Origin: Duganella sp. Root336D2
GTDB lineage: Bacteria > Pseudomonadota > Gammaproteobacteria > Burkholderiales > Burkholderiaceae_D
NCBI RefSeq assembly: GCF_001425005.1
Contig: NZ_LMDB01000012.1
Location: 310,001 to 374,000 of the forward strand
Length of the DNA: 64,000 bases
Direction: 5' to 3'
A program made the translations under genes and the position numbers. The notes beneath the pieces are model-generated. The model was given only the letters and a program-made list of their open reading frames with translations. It did not search any database and had not been told where the DNA came from. Within the stretch, counting starts at the first letter, position 1. Every line of letters starts with the position of its first letter. This document shows, piece after piece, positions 43,523-52,019 of the stretch.

Positions 43523-43789
43523 ATGGAAATGAAACGCATCAACGCAGGCAAGCTGCGCGCCATTGGTTACGACGAGCGCGCACGCGTGCTGCGCGTCGAG
43601 TTCGACGACGGCAGCGCCATCGATTACGACGGCGTCGGGCGCGACGTGTGGCAGCGCCTGTCGGCCTCGGGCAGCGCCTGGAGCTTTTACCGCGACAATA
43701 TCGAGGAAGAGTTCACAGGCCGCAAGGGACGCGCCAAGCCGCAGGCCGGAACGCGTCCCGCCGGGCTTGACGAGCTGTTCGGCGACTGA
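43523..43789 (+). CDS. KTSC domain protein
   Basis: An 88-residue protein beginning MEMKRINAGKLRAIGYD. The KTSC domain (RVLRVEFDDGSAIDYDGVGRDVWQRL) is recognisable by its short beta-hairpins, although the eponymous K-T-S-C residues are largely altered (K-L-R-A). This small domain, of unknown function, is often fused to or found near RNA-processing proteins. An alternative start two codons later is equally possible. Confidence 0.75.
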   Translation: MEMKRINAGKLRAIGYDERARVLRVEFDDGSAIDYDGVGRDVWQRLSASGSAWSFYRDNIEEEFTGRKGRAKPQAGTRPAGLDELFGD

Positions 43790-43800
43790 CGCCGCCGCGC

Positions 43801-44031
43801 TTACATGTCTTTCAAGCCGGTAATGGCGTAGCCTTTGCTGCCCATCTGCTGGGTCAGCCGGTCGATGTGGTAATCAGGCAGGCCTTGCACATCATCGTCG
43901 ACTTCCAGCGATTGCTCGGCTGGCAGCCAGTCGGTGTTGATGGCTTCCTGTGGGATGGGTTTGCCCTCGGGTACGGCGAGGTAGGAAAAAATGCCGTCAT
44001 GTTCGGCACGGCGGTAGATATCCAGGCGCAT
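43801..44031 (-). CDS. small conserved hypothetical protein (DUF6139-like)
   Basis: A 76-residue cytoplasmic protein: MRLDIYRRAEHDGIFSYLAVPEGKPI and GYAITGLKDM at the end. From memory this resembles a small betaproteobacterial family (DUF6139), with function unknown. AAGGGAG abuts an ATG at 44037 and lies six bases before the ATG at 44031. The latter spacing is better, as in the cytochrome gene at 36955. Confidence 0.65.
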   Translation of the reverse strand: MRLDIYRRAEHDGIFSYLAVPEGKPIPQEAINTDWLPAEQSLEVDDDVQGLPDYHIDRLTQQMGSKGYAITGLKDM

Positions 44032-44091
44032 CTTCATCTCCCTTCAACTAGTCCTACGCACAGGCTGGCGTAACGCTTTGATTCTACTCCG

Positions 44092-44115
44092 CTTGCATGG
44101 CTGTGGCCATGCAAG
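44092..44115. promoter_or_regulatory. perfect ten-base hairpin in the divergent intergenic region
   Basis: CTTGCATGGC (44092-44101) and GCCATGCAAG (44106-44115) flank the loop TGTG. No T-run follows on either strand, so it is more likely an operator or cruciform than a terminator. It lies between the small gene (start 44031) and the histidine kinase (start 44213). Confidence 0.5.
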
Positions 44116-44212
44116 ATTTGCCGGCGCGCTGCACTGGAAACAGCAAAATTAACATGGATCAACAAACCCGCACGCCGGATGATTGCTCAAGTTCAATGAT
44201 ATAGTGGGCTTT

Positions 44213-45772
44213 ATGCGTTTTCCGTTTTTGCTGCCGGCCACCGGATTCTTTGCCGCTTACCTGCTGTTCGACTGGATCACTTACGTCGAGCCGCTGCTTG
44301 GCCTGAACATCACGCCCTGGAACCCGGACACAGCACTCGGCCTGGTGTTCTGGCTGGTGTATGGCCGGCGCGCGGCGCTGCCGTGGTTTGCCGCCCTGGT
44401 GACGGGCGATGTCCTGGTGCGCGGCCTGCCGGGCGGCTTGGCCGGCACCCTGCTCACAGCCGCCTGGCTGATCTGCGGCTACGGCTTGCTGGGCGAATGC
44501 CTGCGCCGCGCGCTCGGCGGCGGCACCATCTTCAGTTCGCGCTCGAGTTTCTACCGCTGGCTGATGATCGTTGCCGCCGGCACCTTGCTGAACGCGGTCG
44601 GCCATATCAGCCTGCTGGCCTGGCTTGGCCTGGTGCCCTGGAGCGACTGGCTGCGCGCCGCCTGGCGTTTCGGTTTCGGCGACATGGTGGGGGTGGTGGT
44701 CAGCATGCCGCTGCTGTGGAAACTGGCCAACCCGCAAGACCGGGTACGCCTGCGCGAGGCCACCTGGAAGCCGGAAACCCTGGGCTACCTGGCGCTGGCG
44801 ATTTTCGTTCTGTGGGCGGTGTTCGGCTATATCATGACGGCCGAATTCAAGCACTTCTATTTCCTGTTCCTGCCGCTGATCTGGGCCGCTTCGCGCCAGG
44901 GCGTGCATGGCGCGGCGCTGGTGGTGTTCGTGCTGCAGCTCGCCATCGTGGCCCTGGTCAGGGCCAACAGCGCCAATAACATCACCGTCTCCGAACTGCA
45001 GATGCTCGATGCCGTGCTGGCGCTGGTGGGCTTCTTCATCGGCATCGTGGTCGACGAGCGGCGCCAGGTGGCGGAAGAACTGAAGCAGACCTTGCGCCTG
45101 GCCGCGGCGGGCGAAATGGCGGCCGCCCTGGCGCATGAGCTGAACCAGCCGATGACGGCGCTGGCGGTGTACGGCAAGGCTTGCGAGCACCTGCTGGCGC
45201 GCGGCGATGCGGGCGATGTGCTGAAGAACGCGATCGGGCAGATGATCAATGAATCGGCGCGCGCGGCGGAAGTGGTGCGCCGGCTGCGCGACTTCTTCCG
45301 CACCGGCGCCATGCAGCTCGAAACCGTCGGCGCGGCCGCCTTGCAGTCCGGTATTGTGCAGCAGTTCCGGCCGCAGTTTGCGGAACACGGGGTGCAGGTC
45401 TCAATCGACGAGGCGCCGGCGCTGGCGGTGCAGGTCGATCGCCTGCAGGTGGAACTGGTGCTGCGCAACCTGCTGGCCAACGCTCTGGATGCAGTGCGCA
45501 TGCGCCCGGCGGGGCAGCGCCGCATCCGCCTCGCGGCCGAGAATATCGGCGGCAAGCTGCGCTTCACGGTGGAAGACAGCGGCGATGGCCTGACGCAGCA
45601 GGCGGCGGGACGCCTGTTCGAGCCCTTCGTATCGACCAAGGCCAGCGGCATGGGCCTGGGACTGGTGCTGAGCCGCTCCATCGTCGAGGCGCACGGCGGA
45701 ACTTTATGGGCGGAAGTTGCCGATCACGGCGTCTTTCGTTTTATACTGCCGGCGCTGGACTCTGGAGAATAG
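44213..45772 (+). CDS. MASE1-type membrane sensor histidine kinase
   Basis: The 519-residue kinase has an N-terminal MASE1-like membrane domain of about eight helices (FPFLLPATGFFAAYLLFDW through AVLALVGFFIGIVV). A short linker leads to a kinase core with phospho-acceptor H308 in ALAHELNQPMTAL, N-box LRNLLANALDAV, VEDSGDGL and GMGLGLVLSRSIVEAHGG. The H-box style is that of FixL/DctB-type kinases. The ATG at 44213 is preceded by TATAGT seven bases upstream and no ribosome-binding site; a TTG at 44183 would add ten residues. It forms a pair with the FixJ-type regulator that follows two bases later. Confidence 0.87.
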   Translation: MRFPFLLPATGFFAAYLLFDWITYVEPLLGLNITPWNPDTALGLVFWLVYGRRAALPWFAALVTGDVLVRGLPGGLAGTLLTAAWLICGYGLLGECLRRALGGGTIFSSRSSFYRWLMIVAAGTLLNAVGHISLLAWLGLVPWSDWLRAAWRFGFGDMVGVVVSMPLLWKLANPQDRVRLREATWKPETLGYLALAIFVLWAVFGYIMTAEFKHFYFLFLPLIWAASRQGVHGAALVVFVLQLAIVALVRANSANNITVSELQMLDAVLALVGFFIGIVVDERRQVAEELKQTLRLAAAGEMAAALAHELNQPMTALAVYGKACEHLLARGDAGDVLKNAIGQMINESARAAEVVRRLRDFFRTGAMQLETVGAAALQSGIVQQFRPQFAEHGVQVSIDEAPALAVQVDRLQVELVLRNLLANALDAVRMRPAGQRRIRLAAENIGGKLRFTVEDSGDGLTQQAAGRLFEPFVSTKASGMGLGLVLSRSIVEAHGGTLWAEVADHGVFRFILPALDSGE

Positions 45773-45774
45773 CC

Positions 45775-46374
45775 TTGTCAAACCTTACCGTTTTCATCGT
45801 CGACGATGATCCTTCGCTGCGCGACGCCCTTGGCCTGCTGCTGGGGGTGCGCGGCTACCGTACCGCCGTTTTTGCCAGTGCCGAAGCGTTCCTGCATGCC
45901 TGGCTGCCCGAATGGGCGGGCTGCCTGGTGGCCGATATCCGCATGTCCGGCATGGACGGGCTGACCTTGCAGCGCAAGCTCAATGAGATGAACTGCCTGC
46001 TGCCGGTGATTATCGTGACCGGCCACGGCGACGTCAGCTCGGCGCGCGAAGCGTTCAAGGCGCGCGCTGTCGATTTCCTGGAAAAGCCGTTCGACGACGA
46101 CAAGCTGATTGCCGCCATCGAGGAAGCGTTTTCGATGCAGCTGCGCCAGCGCCAGGACCAGGACCGCCGCCAGCAGCGCGACCAGCTGCTGGACGAACTG
46201 ACCCCGCGCGAGCGTGAAGTCTTCGAACTGGTGGTCATGGGGCGCCACAACCGCGAAATCGCCCCCCAGCTGAACATCAGCGTACGCACCGTGGAAGTGC
46301 ACAAGGCGCGCCTGATGGCCAAGCTGGGCGTGGATAACGTGGCCGACCTGGTGCGCGTCGCGCTGCGCGACTAG
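45775..46374 (+). CDS. FixJ-family response regulator (TTG start)
   Basis: This 199-residue regulator has a receiver domain (FIVDDDPSLRDAL, phosphorylation site D54 in VADIRMSGMDG, VTGHGD, FLEKPFDD). A LuxR-type helix-turn-helix follows (LTPREREVFELVVMGRHNREIAPQLNISVRTVEVHKARLMAKLGV). The first codon is TTG at 45775, chosen because GGAG lies seven bases upstream and the receiver domain begins there. No ATG or GTG fits between the kinase stop and the receiver; the longer frame to 45706 lies inside the kinase gene. Targets are not evident nearby. Confidence 0.88.
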   Translation: MSNLTVFIVDDDPSLRDALGLLLGVRGYRTAVFASAEAFLHAWLPEWAGCLVADIRMSGMDGLTLQRKLNEMNCLLPVIIVTGHGDVSSAREAFKARAVDFLEKPFDDDKLIAAIEEAFSMQLRQRQDQDRRQQRDQLLDELTPREREVFELVVMGRHNREIAPQLNISVRTVEVHKARLMAKLGVDNVADLVRVALRD

Positions 46375-46384
46375 GCTAGCGCGA

Positions 46385-47218
46385 CTAGGCTGCGCTTGCG
46401 CCCAGCTCGCGCAAGCCGGTCACGGCTTGCGTGGTCTTGTCGACGGCGCGCTGCAGCACCACCGCGCGGTTGCTCGATTCCTGGTCGCGTTTCGCTTCGC
46501 GGTGCCACAGGTGATATACCTCGGTGGCGAAGGCGCCGCTCTTGCGCATGACGCCGGCATTGAACAGGCGCAGCACCAGGTCGGAGTCTTCATGGCCCCA
46601 GCCGGTGAAGCTTTCGTCGAAGCCGTTCACCAGGTCCAGGTCACTGCGCCATACCGCCATATTGCAGCTCTTGATGCGGCGCCAGGTGAAGCGCTTGCTT
46701 TCACGGCCCAGGTTCGGCAGGGTCAGCATCGTTTGCAGGAATTTGTTGGCGTTGCCGGCCAGGTAAAGCTTGAGTTTTTCCAGCGCGCGCGCGCGCTGGA
46801 TATCGAGGTGCTGCTCCAGCAGGCGGCGCGTATAGGCTTCGCTCAGCAGCACGCGGCTGCCCGTCACCACGTAGCCGCGCTTGGACAGGCGGCGGTGGTT
46901 GGCCACGAAGTCCTTCTGCGGCACGCAATCGCCATCGATAAAGATGATGTATTCGCCCTGCGCCGCCAGGGTGCCCAGGTTGCGCGCCCGCGCGGCGCGA
47001 AAACCGAGATCCTCCTGCCACACGTGCTGCAACGGCACCGGCGAGCGCGCCTGCAGGGCGGCGACGGTTTCCCGCGTGTTGTTGGTCGATCCGTCATCGG
47101 CGATAATGATCTCGAAATTTTGATCGTCCTGTGCAAAGCAGGCCTCCACCACGGCCGACAGGGCGTCCGGACGATTGTATGTGGTGATAATTAACGAGAT
47201 GGTTGAAGCTTGTTGCAT
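46385..47218 (-). CDS. family 2 glycosyltransferase
   Basis: The 277-residue GT2 enzyme has the GT-A signature: TISLIITTYNRPDALSAVVE, IIADDGSTNNT, YIIFIDGDCVPQKDF (metal-binding D-x-D) and the C-terminal galactosyltransferase-like SDLDLVNGFDESFTGWGHEDSDL. It is cytoplasmic or peripheral. It lies divergent from waaF, so it probably adds a sugar to the lipopolysaccharide core (inference). The ATG at 47218 is favoured over 47266 because the extra residues are not family-like. Confidence 0.85.
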   Translation of the reverse strand: MQQASTISLIITTYNRPDALSAVVEACFAQDDQNFEIIIADDGSTNNTRETVAALQARSPVPLQHVWQEDLGFRAARARNLGTLAAQGEYIIFIDGDCVPQKDFVANHRRLSKRGYVVTGSRVLLSEAYTRRLLEQHLDIQRARALEKLKLYLAGNANKFLQTMLTLPNLGRESKRFTWRRIKSCNMAVWRSDLDLVNGFDESFTGWGHEDSDLVLRLFNAGVMRKSGAFATEVYHLWHREAKRDQESSNRAVVLQRAVDKTTQAVTGLRELGASAA

Positions 47219-47326
47219 GGATGCTAAAAGATTAATAAAAAATGCCGTCCTGCCGGCGGGCGCCAATCCGGCAGTATATCAGCGCCGGGTGCGCGCCACC
47301 GGCTGTGCTGAACAGGAGGGGCGCCA

Positions 47327-48346
47327 ATGAGGACGCTGGTGATCTCCCCCAACTGGATCGGCGACGCCGTAATGGCGCAGCCGCTGTTGCAGCGCCTGAA
47401 AGCGCTGCATCCGGAGCGCCCGATCGACGTGCTGGCGCCGCCGGCCGTGTCGCCGGCCTGGCGCCAGATGCCGGAAGTGGCCGAGGTGCTGGAAACCCCG
47501 TTCCGCCATGGCGCGCTGCAATTGAAGGAGCGCTGGCGCTACGCGCGCCTGCTGCGCCAGCGCGGCTATGCCGACGCCTACATCCTGCCCAACACCCTGA
47601 AATACGCCCTGATTCCCTGGCTGGCCGGTATTGCGCGCCGCGTCGGCTACAAGGGCGAGAGCCGTTATGGCTTGATCAATGTGATGCACCACGACGACAC
47701 GCCGCCGCGGCCGATGGTGCCGTTTTACGCGGCGCTGGCCGATGCGCCGGGGGCGCCGCTGCATGGCGGCCTGCCCAAGCCGCGCATGGCCGCCAGCGGC
47801 GAGCAGGTTGCCGCTGCTTGCGCCAAGGTTGGCCTGGACCCGGCGCGCCCGCTGGTGGTGTTTGCGCCGGGCGCCGAATTCGGCGCAGCCAAGCGCTGGC
47901 CGCCTGCGCATTTCGGCCAGTTGGCGCAGCACATCCTGGCGCGCGACCCGCAAGCCCAGGTTGCGCTTCTGGGTTCGCCCAAAGATGGCCCGACATGCGA
48001 TGAAGTCATTGCTGCCGCCGGGGCACCGGCTGGCCTGTCCAGCCTGGCCGGCAAGACCAGCCTGTCCGATGCCATCGCCCTGATCGCCCGTTCGGCCGCC
48101 GTGGTCAGCAACGATTCCGGCCTGCTGCACGTGGCTTCGGCGCTGAACCGGCCGGTGATCGCCATTTACGGTCCGACCGATCCGGATCACGCGCCGCCAT
48201 TCTCCGAGCTGGCGGCCTCGATTTCGCTGCGCCTGGAGTGCTCGCCATGCCGCCAGCGCGAATGCCCGCTCGGCCACCAGAACTGCATGCACGGCATCAG
48301 CGCCGGCCAGGTGTGGCAGGTGCTGCAGCCAATGCTCAGCCGTTGA
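47327..48346 (+). CDS. waaF: lipopolysaccharide heptosyltransferase II
   Basis: The 339-residue GT9 enzyme transfers the second L-glycero-D-manno-heptose to the inner core. It begins MRTLVISPNWIGDAVMAQPLL, includes YILPNTLKYALIPWLAGI, FAPGAEFGAAKRWPPAHFGQLA and VVSNDSGLLHVASAL. It ends with a Cys-containing segment (LECSPCRQRECPLGHQNCMHGI). AGGAGG lies seven bases before the ATG. Its last 11 bases overlap the end of the convergent membrane-protein gene. Confidence 0.93.
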   Translation: MRTLVISPNWIGDAVMAQPLLQRLKALHPERPIDVLAPPAVSPAWRQMPEVAEVLETPFRHGALQLKERWRYARLLRQRGYADAYILPNTLKYALIPWLAGIARRVGYKGESRYGLINVMHHDDTPPRPMVPFYAALADAPGAPLHGGLPKPRMAASGEQVAAACAKVGLDPARPLVVFAPGAEFGAAKRWPPAHFGQLAQHILARDPQAQVALLGSPKDGPTCDEVIAAAGAPAGLSSLAGKTSLSDAIALIARSAAVVSNDSGLLHVASALNRPVIAIYGPTDPDHAPPFSELAASISLRLECSPCRQRECPLGHQNCMHGISAGQVWQVLQPMLSR

Positions 48347-49673
48347 CGATCGGCTGGGCGATGATCCAAAGGCTCAGCAGGGTGTAAGCCACCATCAGCG
48401 CCAGCATCGGCAACTGGCTGCGGGTGGCGCGCGGCCCGAACTGGCGCAAGGCGGTCTGGTGTCCCAGCCATACCGCCGCCACATGTCCCGCCACGATGGC
48501 GAACAGCGACACATACCAGACCATGCGCGCATCGACGATGCCCAGCCGGATGAAATAGAAGCGGGTGCCGAACAGGTCCCAGCCAAGGTTGAGCGGATCG
48601 GAAGCCAGGGGGACCAGGTATTGCCCCGCCATCGCCAGGAAGGACAGGTAATGGGCGAAGTGGTAGGCAATCGCGATGGGCACCAAGGTCAGCACATACC
48701 AGCCGGCGGTCGCCGCCAGCGCCGCACCGCCGCCGCACCAGGCAATCGCGCGGCACACGGCCAGGTAAGCCAGCAGGAATACCGCCGGCAGGAGGCATAG
48801 CGCTGCGCCGCGCAGCAAGGCGGGCGGCAGTGCCAGTGCGCCCTGCAGGTCCAGCCACGCCTGGGTTTCCAGCAGGCCGTCGAAGCTGACGGAAGCCAGC
48901 ATCAGCATCACCAGCACGATATGCGACCAGCCGAGCGGCGCCTGCAGCAGCAAGCCGGCGCCGAAAGGGCGCAATTGCCAGCGTCCATTGTGCACCTGGT
49001 TTGGTGCAAAGCGCGCCAGCAGGCCGAATACCACCGCAAACACTTCGCCGTGCGCCAGCCAGGTGCGGCGCCCGAACAGGAACATGGCCAGCCAGGACAG
49101 GCAGGAGTAGGCCAGCATTGCAGCGGCCAGGCTGGCCGGCTGCTCGCTGCCTTCCCAGTTCAATTCCATGTTCACGAAGGCGAGGAACAGCAGGGCGGCC
49201 GGCCACACGCCGGCCCATTGCGGCCAGGCCAGCTTGGCGGGGCGCTCGCCCAGGGTCCAGCGGTACACGGTGTCGAGCGGATTGACCAGCGCCCACAAGT
49301 CGCCCAGCAGGGCCGAGACGAAGGCCATGCCGACCCACCAGATAGCCCACACCATGGCCGGCGCAATATTCTTGAACGGATTCTGTGCGCCGGCAAAGCC
49401 GGCGCAGATCACCAGCAGGTACAGCGCCAGCACCGCCAGCCGCAAGGCCGTCGCCAGCACGCTGGCCAGCGGAATTCGTTCCAGCAGCGTGAAAGCCCGT
49501 TCCGGCGCACGCGGCTGCATATTGCGCTGGCGCGCCAGCAGCAGGAAGGTGGCAGCCACTGTGGCGCCGGCCCCGCCCATGAACATCCACAAGGGCAGCG
49601 GCAAATCAAAGCGCTGGCCGAATCCATGCGCCAGCGCGGGCAAGGGAATGGCTGCCAGCAGCCAGCGCTTCAT
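48336..49673 (-). CDS. polytopic membrane protein of unknown function
   Basis: This 445-residue protein has about twelve hydrophobic segments and begins MKRWLLAAIPLPALAHGFGQRFDLPLP. Relatives in Burkholderia have been labelled fenitrothion hydrolase (from memory). I see no hydrolase motif. The N-terminal HGFGQR, many buried Trp/His and LSFLAMAGQYLVPLASDPLNLGWD are notable. The start overlaps the stop of the cupredoxin-like gene upstream (ATGA), and a beta-propeller gene is divergent, so the three may form one periplasm/membrane module. Confidence 0.7.
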   Translation of the reverse strand: MKRWLLAAIPLPALAHGFGQRFDLPLPLWMFMGGAGATVAATFLLLARQRNMQPRAPERAFTLLERIPLASVLATALRLAVLALYLLVICAGFAGAQNPFKNIAPAMVWAIWWVGMAFVSALLGDLWALVNPLDTVYRWTLGERPAKLAWPQWAGVWPAALLFLAFVNMELNWEGSEQPASLAAAMLAYSCLSWLAMFLFGRRTWLAHGEVFAVVFGLLARFAPNQVHNGRWQLRPFGAGLLLQAPLGWSHIVLVMLMLASVSFDGLLETQAWLDLQGALALPPALLRGAALCLLPAVFLLAYLAVCRAIAWCGGGAALAATAGWYVLTLVPIAIAYHFAHYLSFLAMAGQYLVPLASDPLNLGWDLFGTRFYFIRLGIVDARMVWYVSLFAIVAGHVAAVWLGHQTALRQFGPRATRSQLPMLALMVAYTLLSLWIIAQPIVNG

Positions 49674-50020
49674 CTGGGAGTAACTTCCACGTAAAGCAGG
49701 GCCGGGGCATGGTGCTGGCCCTTGCCATGCGCCGCCAGGGGGAAGCGGCCGAGCACTCGCGCCTGGAGTTGCAGGCGTCCCGGTGCGCCGGGCTTGAGCG
49801 AGAACATCAGGTCATAGCCGTGCAGGTGCAGCTCCAGCGGGGCGTCGCTGCGCAATTCCAGCACCAGCGTGTCGCCCTGCGGCACGCGCACCGTGGGCGC
49901 CGGGTTGGCAATGCGCTGCTGCTTGACGTCGAAACTGGCACTTTGTTGCGCGGCCCATACAGGAATCCCCGCCAACAGCGTCAGGGTTGCAAACAGCCAG
50001 TGGGGGCAGGGCAGGCGCAT
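49670..50020 (-). CDS. small exported cupredoxin-like protein
   Basis: A 116-residue protein with a signal peptide (MRLPCPHWLFATLTLLAGIPVWA) and a single beta-sandwich resembling cupredoxins: RVPQGDTLVLELRSDAPLEL, HLHGYDLMFSLKPG and FPLAAHGKGQHHAPALLYVEV. The Cys of blue copper sites is absent, but several His (HLHGY, HGKGQHH) could bind copper. It is coupled by ATGA to the membrane-protein gene that follows. Confidence 0.7.
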   Translation of the reverse strand: MRLPCPHWLFATLTLLAGIPVWAAQQSASFDVKQQRIANPAPTVRVPQGDTLVLELRSDAPLELHLHGYDLMFSLKPGAPGRLQLQARVLGRFPLAAHGKGQHHAPALLYVEVTPR

Positions 50021-50084
50021 ATGGAGATTCTAGTGCGGCAGGCGTAATATTCAATGCCTGACCCTGCAAAAGAAGGAGTGGACC

Positions 50085-51260
50085 ATGCGTATCCGTTTCC
50101 TGCTTCCCCTCGCGGTCGCCTTGGGCATTCCGGCCCTGGCCAGCGCTGAAATCCTGGCGATGATGAATTATGAAAGCAAGTCCGCCGAGTCGCTCAAGGC
50201 GCTCAAGAACCCGGTGGCGCCGGCGGCGCGCAAGGAAGGCATCGCGATTGTCGATGTCGACCCCAACTCCAGGACTTTCGGCAAGATCGTCAAGGACATC
50301 CCGCTGCCGGCCGACCTGGTGGCGCACCATATTTTCTACAACCACGACATGAGCAAGGCCTACATCACGGCGCTGGGCAAGACCGAGCTGCGCGTGATGG
50401 ACATGAAGTCCAGGGACTATGCCATGACCACCGTCAGCATTCCCGACTGCAGCGTGGGCGAGGACATGGCTTTCTCGCCGGACCACAAACGCTGGTATGT
50501 GAGCTGCATGGGAAGCCAGGCCATGGTGGTGGGCGACGCCCATAGCGACAAAGTGCTATCCACCATCAAGGTGGCGGCGCCGTATCCGCATGGGCTGGCC
50601 GTTTCCGGTGCGGCCGACCGCATCCTGCTCACGTCGACCGTGCGCGCCTCCGACCTGGGCGATGCGGGGGAGGTGATCAGCGCGGTGGAGGCCAGCACCG
50701 GCAAGGTGCTTGGCACCTACAAGGTGTCGAAGAAAGCTTCGCCGGCCGGCGAGGCGCCGGTGGAAATCCTGTTCGTGCCGAATGCGAAACCGGCTGTAGC
50801 CTACATCACCAATATGTATGGCGGTACGCTATGGACGGCCAGCTGGAACAAGGACAAGAAGGATTTCGAGGTGGCGCAGGTGTATGACTTTGCCGACGCC
50901 AAGGCAGGCGTGCCGCTGGAGCTCTACTTCAACAAGGCCGCCACGCGCATGTATGTGACCAGCGCCAAGCCGGGGCAACTGCATGTCTTCGATATATCGG
51001 CCAAGGCAGGAGAGCCCAGGCTGCTCAAGTCCATCCCGGCAGCAGAAGGGGCCCACCATGTGGCCTTTACCAAGGACGGCAAATATGCCTTCGTACAGAA
51101 TGCCCTGCTTAACCTGCCGGGCATGAGCGATGGATCGGTCACCGTGGTCGACCTGCAGGCCGGCACCGTCGTCACCAGCATGGATACGCTGAAGAACGCC
51201 GGCCTGAATCCCAACAGCATCGTCTTGCTGCCGCAGTGGAATGAGATGATGGGGCACTGA
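50085..51260 (+). CDS. YVTN/YncE-like periplasmic beta-propeller protein
   Basis: A 391-residue exported protein (MRIRFLLPLAVALGIPALASA) built of seven-bladed-propeller repeats: GIAIVDVDPNSRTFGKIV, KAYITALGKTELRVMD, PYPHGLAVSGAADRILLTS, TRMYVTSAKPGQLHVFDIS and GSVTVVDLQAGTVV. AAGGAG lies eight bases before the ATG. Such proteins bind ligands or redox cofactors. It is divergent from the cupredoxin/membrane pair. Confidence 0.8.
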   Translation: MRIRFLLPLAVALGIPALASAEILAMMNYESKSAESLKALKNPVAPAARKEGIAIVDVDPNSRTFGKIVKDIPLPADLVAHHIFYNHDMSKAYITALGKTELRVMDMKSRDYAMTTVSIPDCSVGEDMAFSPDHKRWYVSCMGSQAMVVGDAHSDKVLSTIKVAAPYPHGLAVSGAADRILLTSTVRASDLGDAGEVISAVEASTGKVLGTYKVSKKASPAGEAPVEILFVPNAKPAVAYITNMYGGTLWTASWNKDKKDFEVAQVYDFADAKAGVPLELYFNKAATRMYVTSAKPGQLHVFDISAKAGEPRLLKSIPAAEGAHHVAFTKDGKYAFVQNALLNLPGMSDGSVTVVDLQAGTVVTSMDTLKNAGLNPNSIVLLPQWNEMMGH

Positions 51261-51275
51261 GCCCAGCCGGCGGTG

Positions 51276-51303
51276 TCATGCCGCGGATATAATCGCGGCA
51301 TGA
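51276..51303 (+). promoter_or_regulatory. inverted repeat enclosing the -10 box and start codon
   Basis: TCATGCCGCG (51276-51285) and CGCGGCATGA (51294-51303) are perfect ten-base arms. The eight-base loop GATATAAT holds the TATAAT -10 box (51288-51293). The right arm contains the ATG at 51300, six bases after the -10 box. The transcript would begin near the start codon, so the repeat acts at the DNA level if at all. Confidence 0.65.
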
Positions 51304-51983
51304 TACCGCTGGTCCTGATTCCCGGCTACATGCTGGACGATGCCTTATGGGATGGCATGCTGCCGTTCCTGCCTGCCGCACTCCCGCTGCATTTCGCCAG
51401 CCTGGCCGAAGGCGATTCCATCGCCGCCATGGCGCAGGCCGTGCTGGCGCACTGCCCGCCGCAATTCAGCTTGCTTGGCTTCTCGATGGGCGGCTACGTC
51501 GCGCGCGAAGTGGTGCGGCTGGCACCCGGGCGCGTGCAGTCGCTGGCGCTGGTCGCCACTTCCAGCCGGGCCGATTTGCCGCTGCAGGTTGAACAGCGCA
51601 GCAAGGCAGCCCGCGCCAGGCCGATCGGCACCTTCCGCGGCCTGGGGCGCGCCGCCATCGCGCAATCGCTGCACCCGGATAACTCCGCCAACGAAGCGCT
51701 GCTGACGCAGGTGCGCCTGATGGGCGAACGCCTCGGCCGCGAGGTCTTCGTGCGCCAGTCGCTGATCGTGCGCGAGGCCGATACCGGCCGCCTGCCCGAT
51801 ATCCGATGTCCGACCCTGGTGGTTGCGGCAGCCCAAGACCAGCTGCGCCGCGCCGAAGAGGCGCGCGAACTGGCCGACGGCATTCCCGGCGCAAAGCTGG
51901 TGACCGTGCCCGACGCGGGCCACCTGATTCCCCTCGAACAGCCGCAGGCGCTGGCCAGCATCCTGACTGTGATTTTTCGATAG
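51300..51983 (+). CDS. alpha/beta hydrolase
   Basis: This 227-residue cytoplasmic hydrolase has the complete fold: LVLIPGYMLDDALWDGML, nucleophile Ser in LLGFSMGGYVAREV, Asp in VVAAAQDQLRRAEE and catalytic His in VPDAGHLIPLEQP. It belongs to the BioH/lactonase-like size class, and the substrate is unknown. There is no ribosome-binding site; the -10 box is six bases before the ATG, so a leaderless message is likely. An in-frame upstream codon at 51273 was rejected. Confidence 0.85.
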   Translation: MIPLVLIPGYMLDDALWDGMLPFLPAALPLHFASLAEGDSIAAMAQAVLAHCPPQFSLLGFSMGGYVAREVVRLAPGRVQSLALVATSSRADLPLQVEQRSKAARARPIGTFRGLGRAAIAQSLHPDNSANEALLTQVRLMGERLGREVFVRQSLIVREADTGRLPDIRCPTLVVAAAQDQLRRAEEARELADGIPGAKLVTVPDAGHLIPLEQPQALASILTVIFR

Positions 51984-52019
51984 GATATTGCCTAAACATT
52001 AACGCTATACTCGGCCCGT

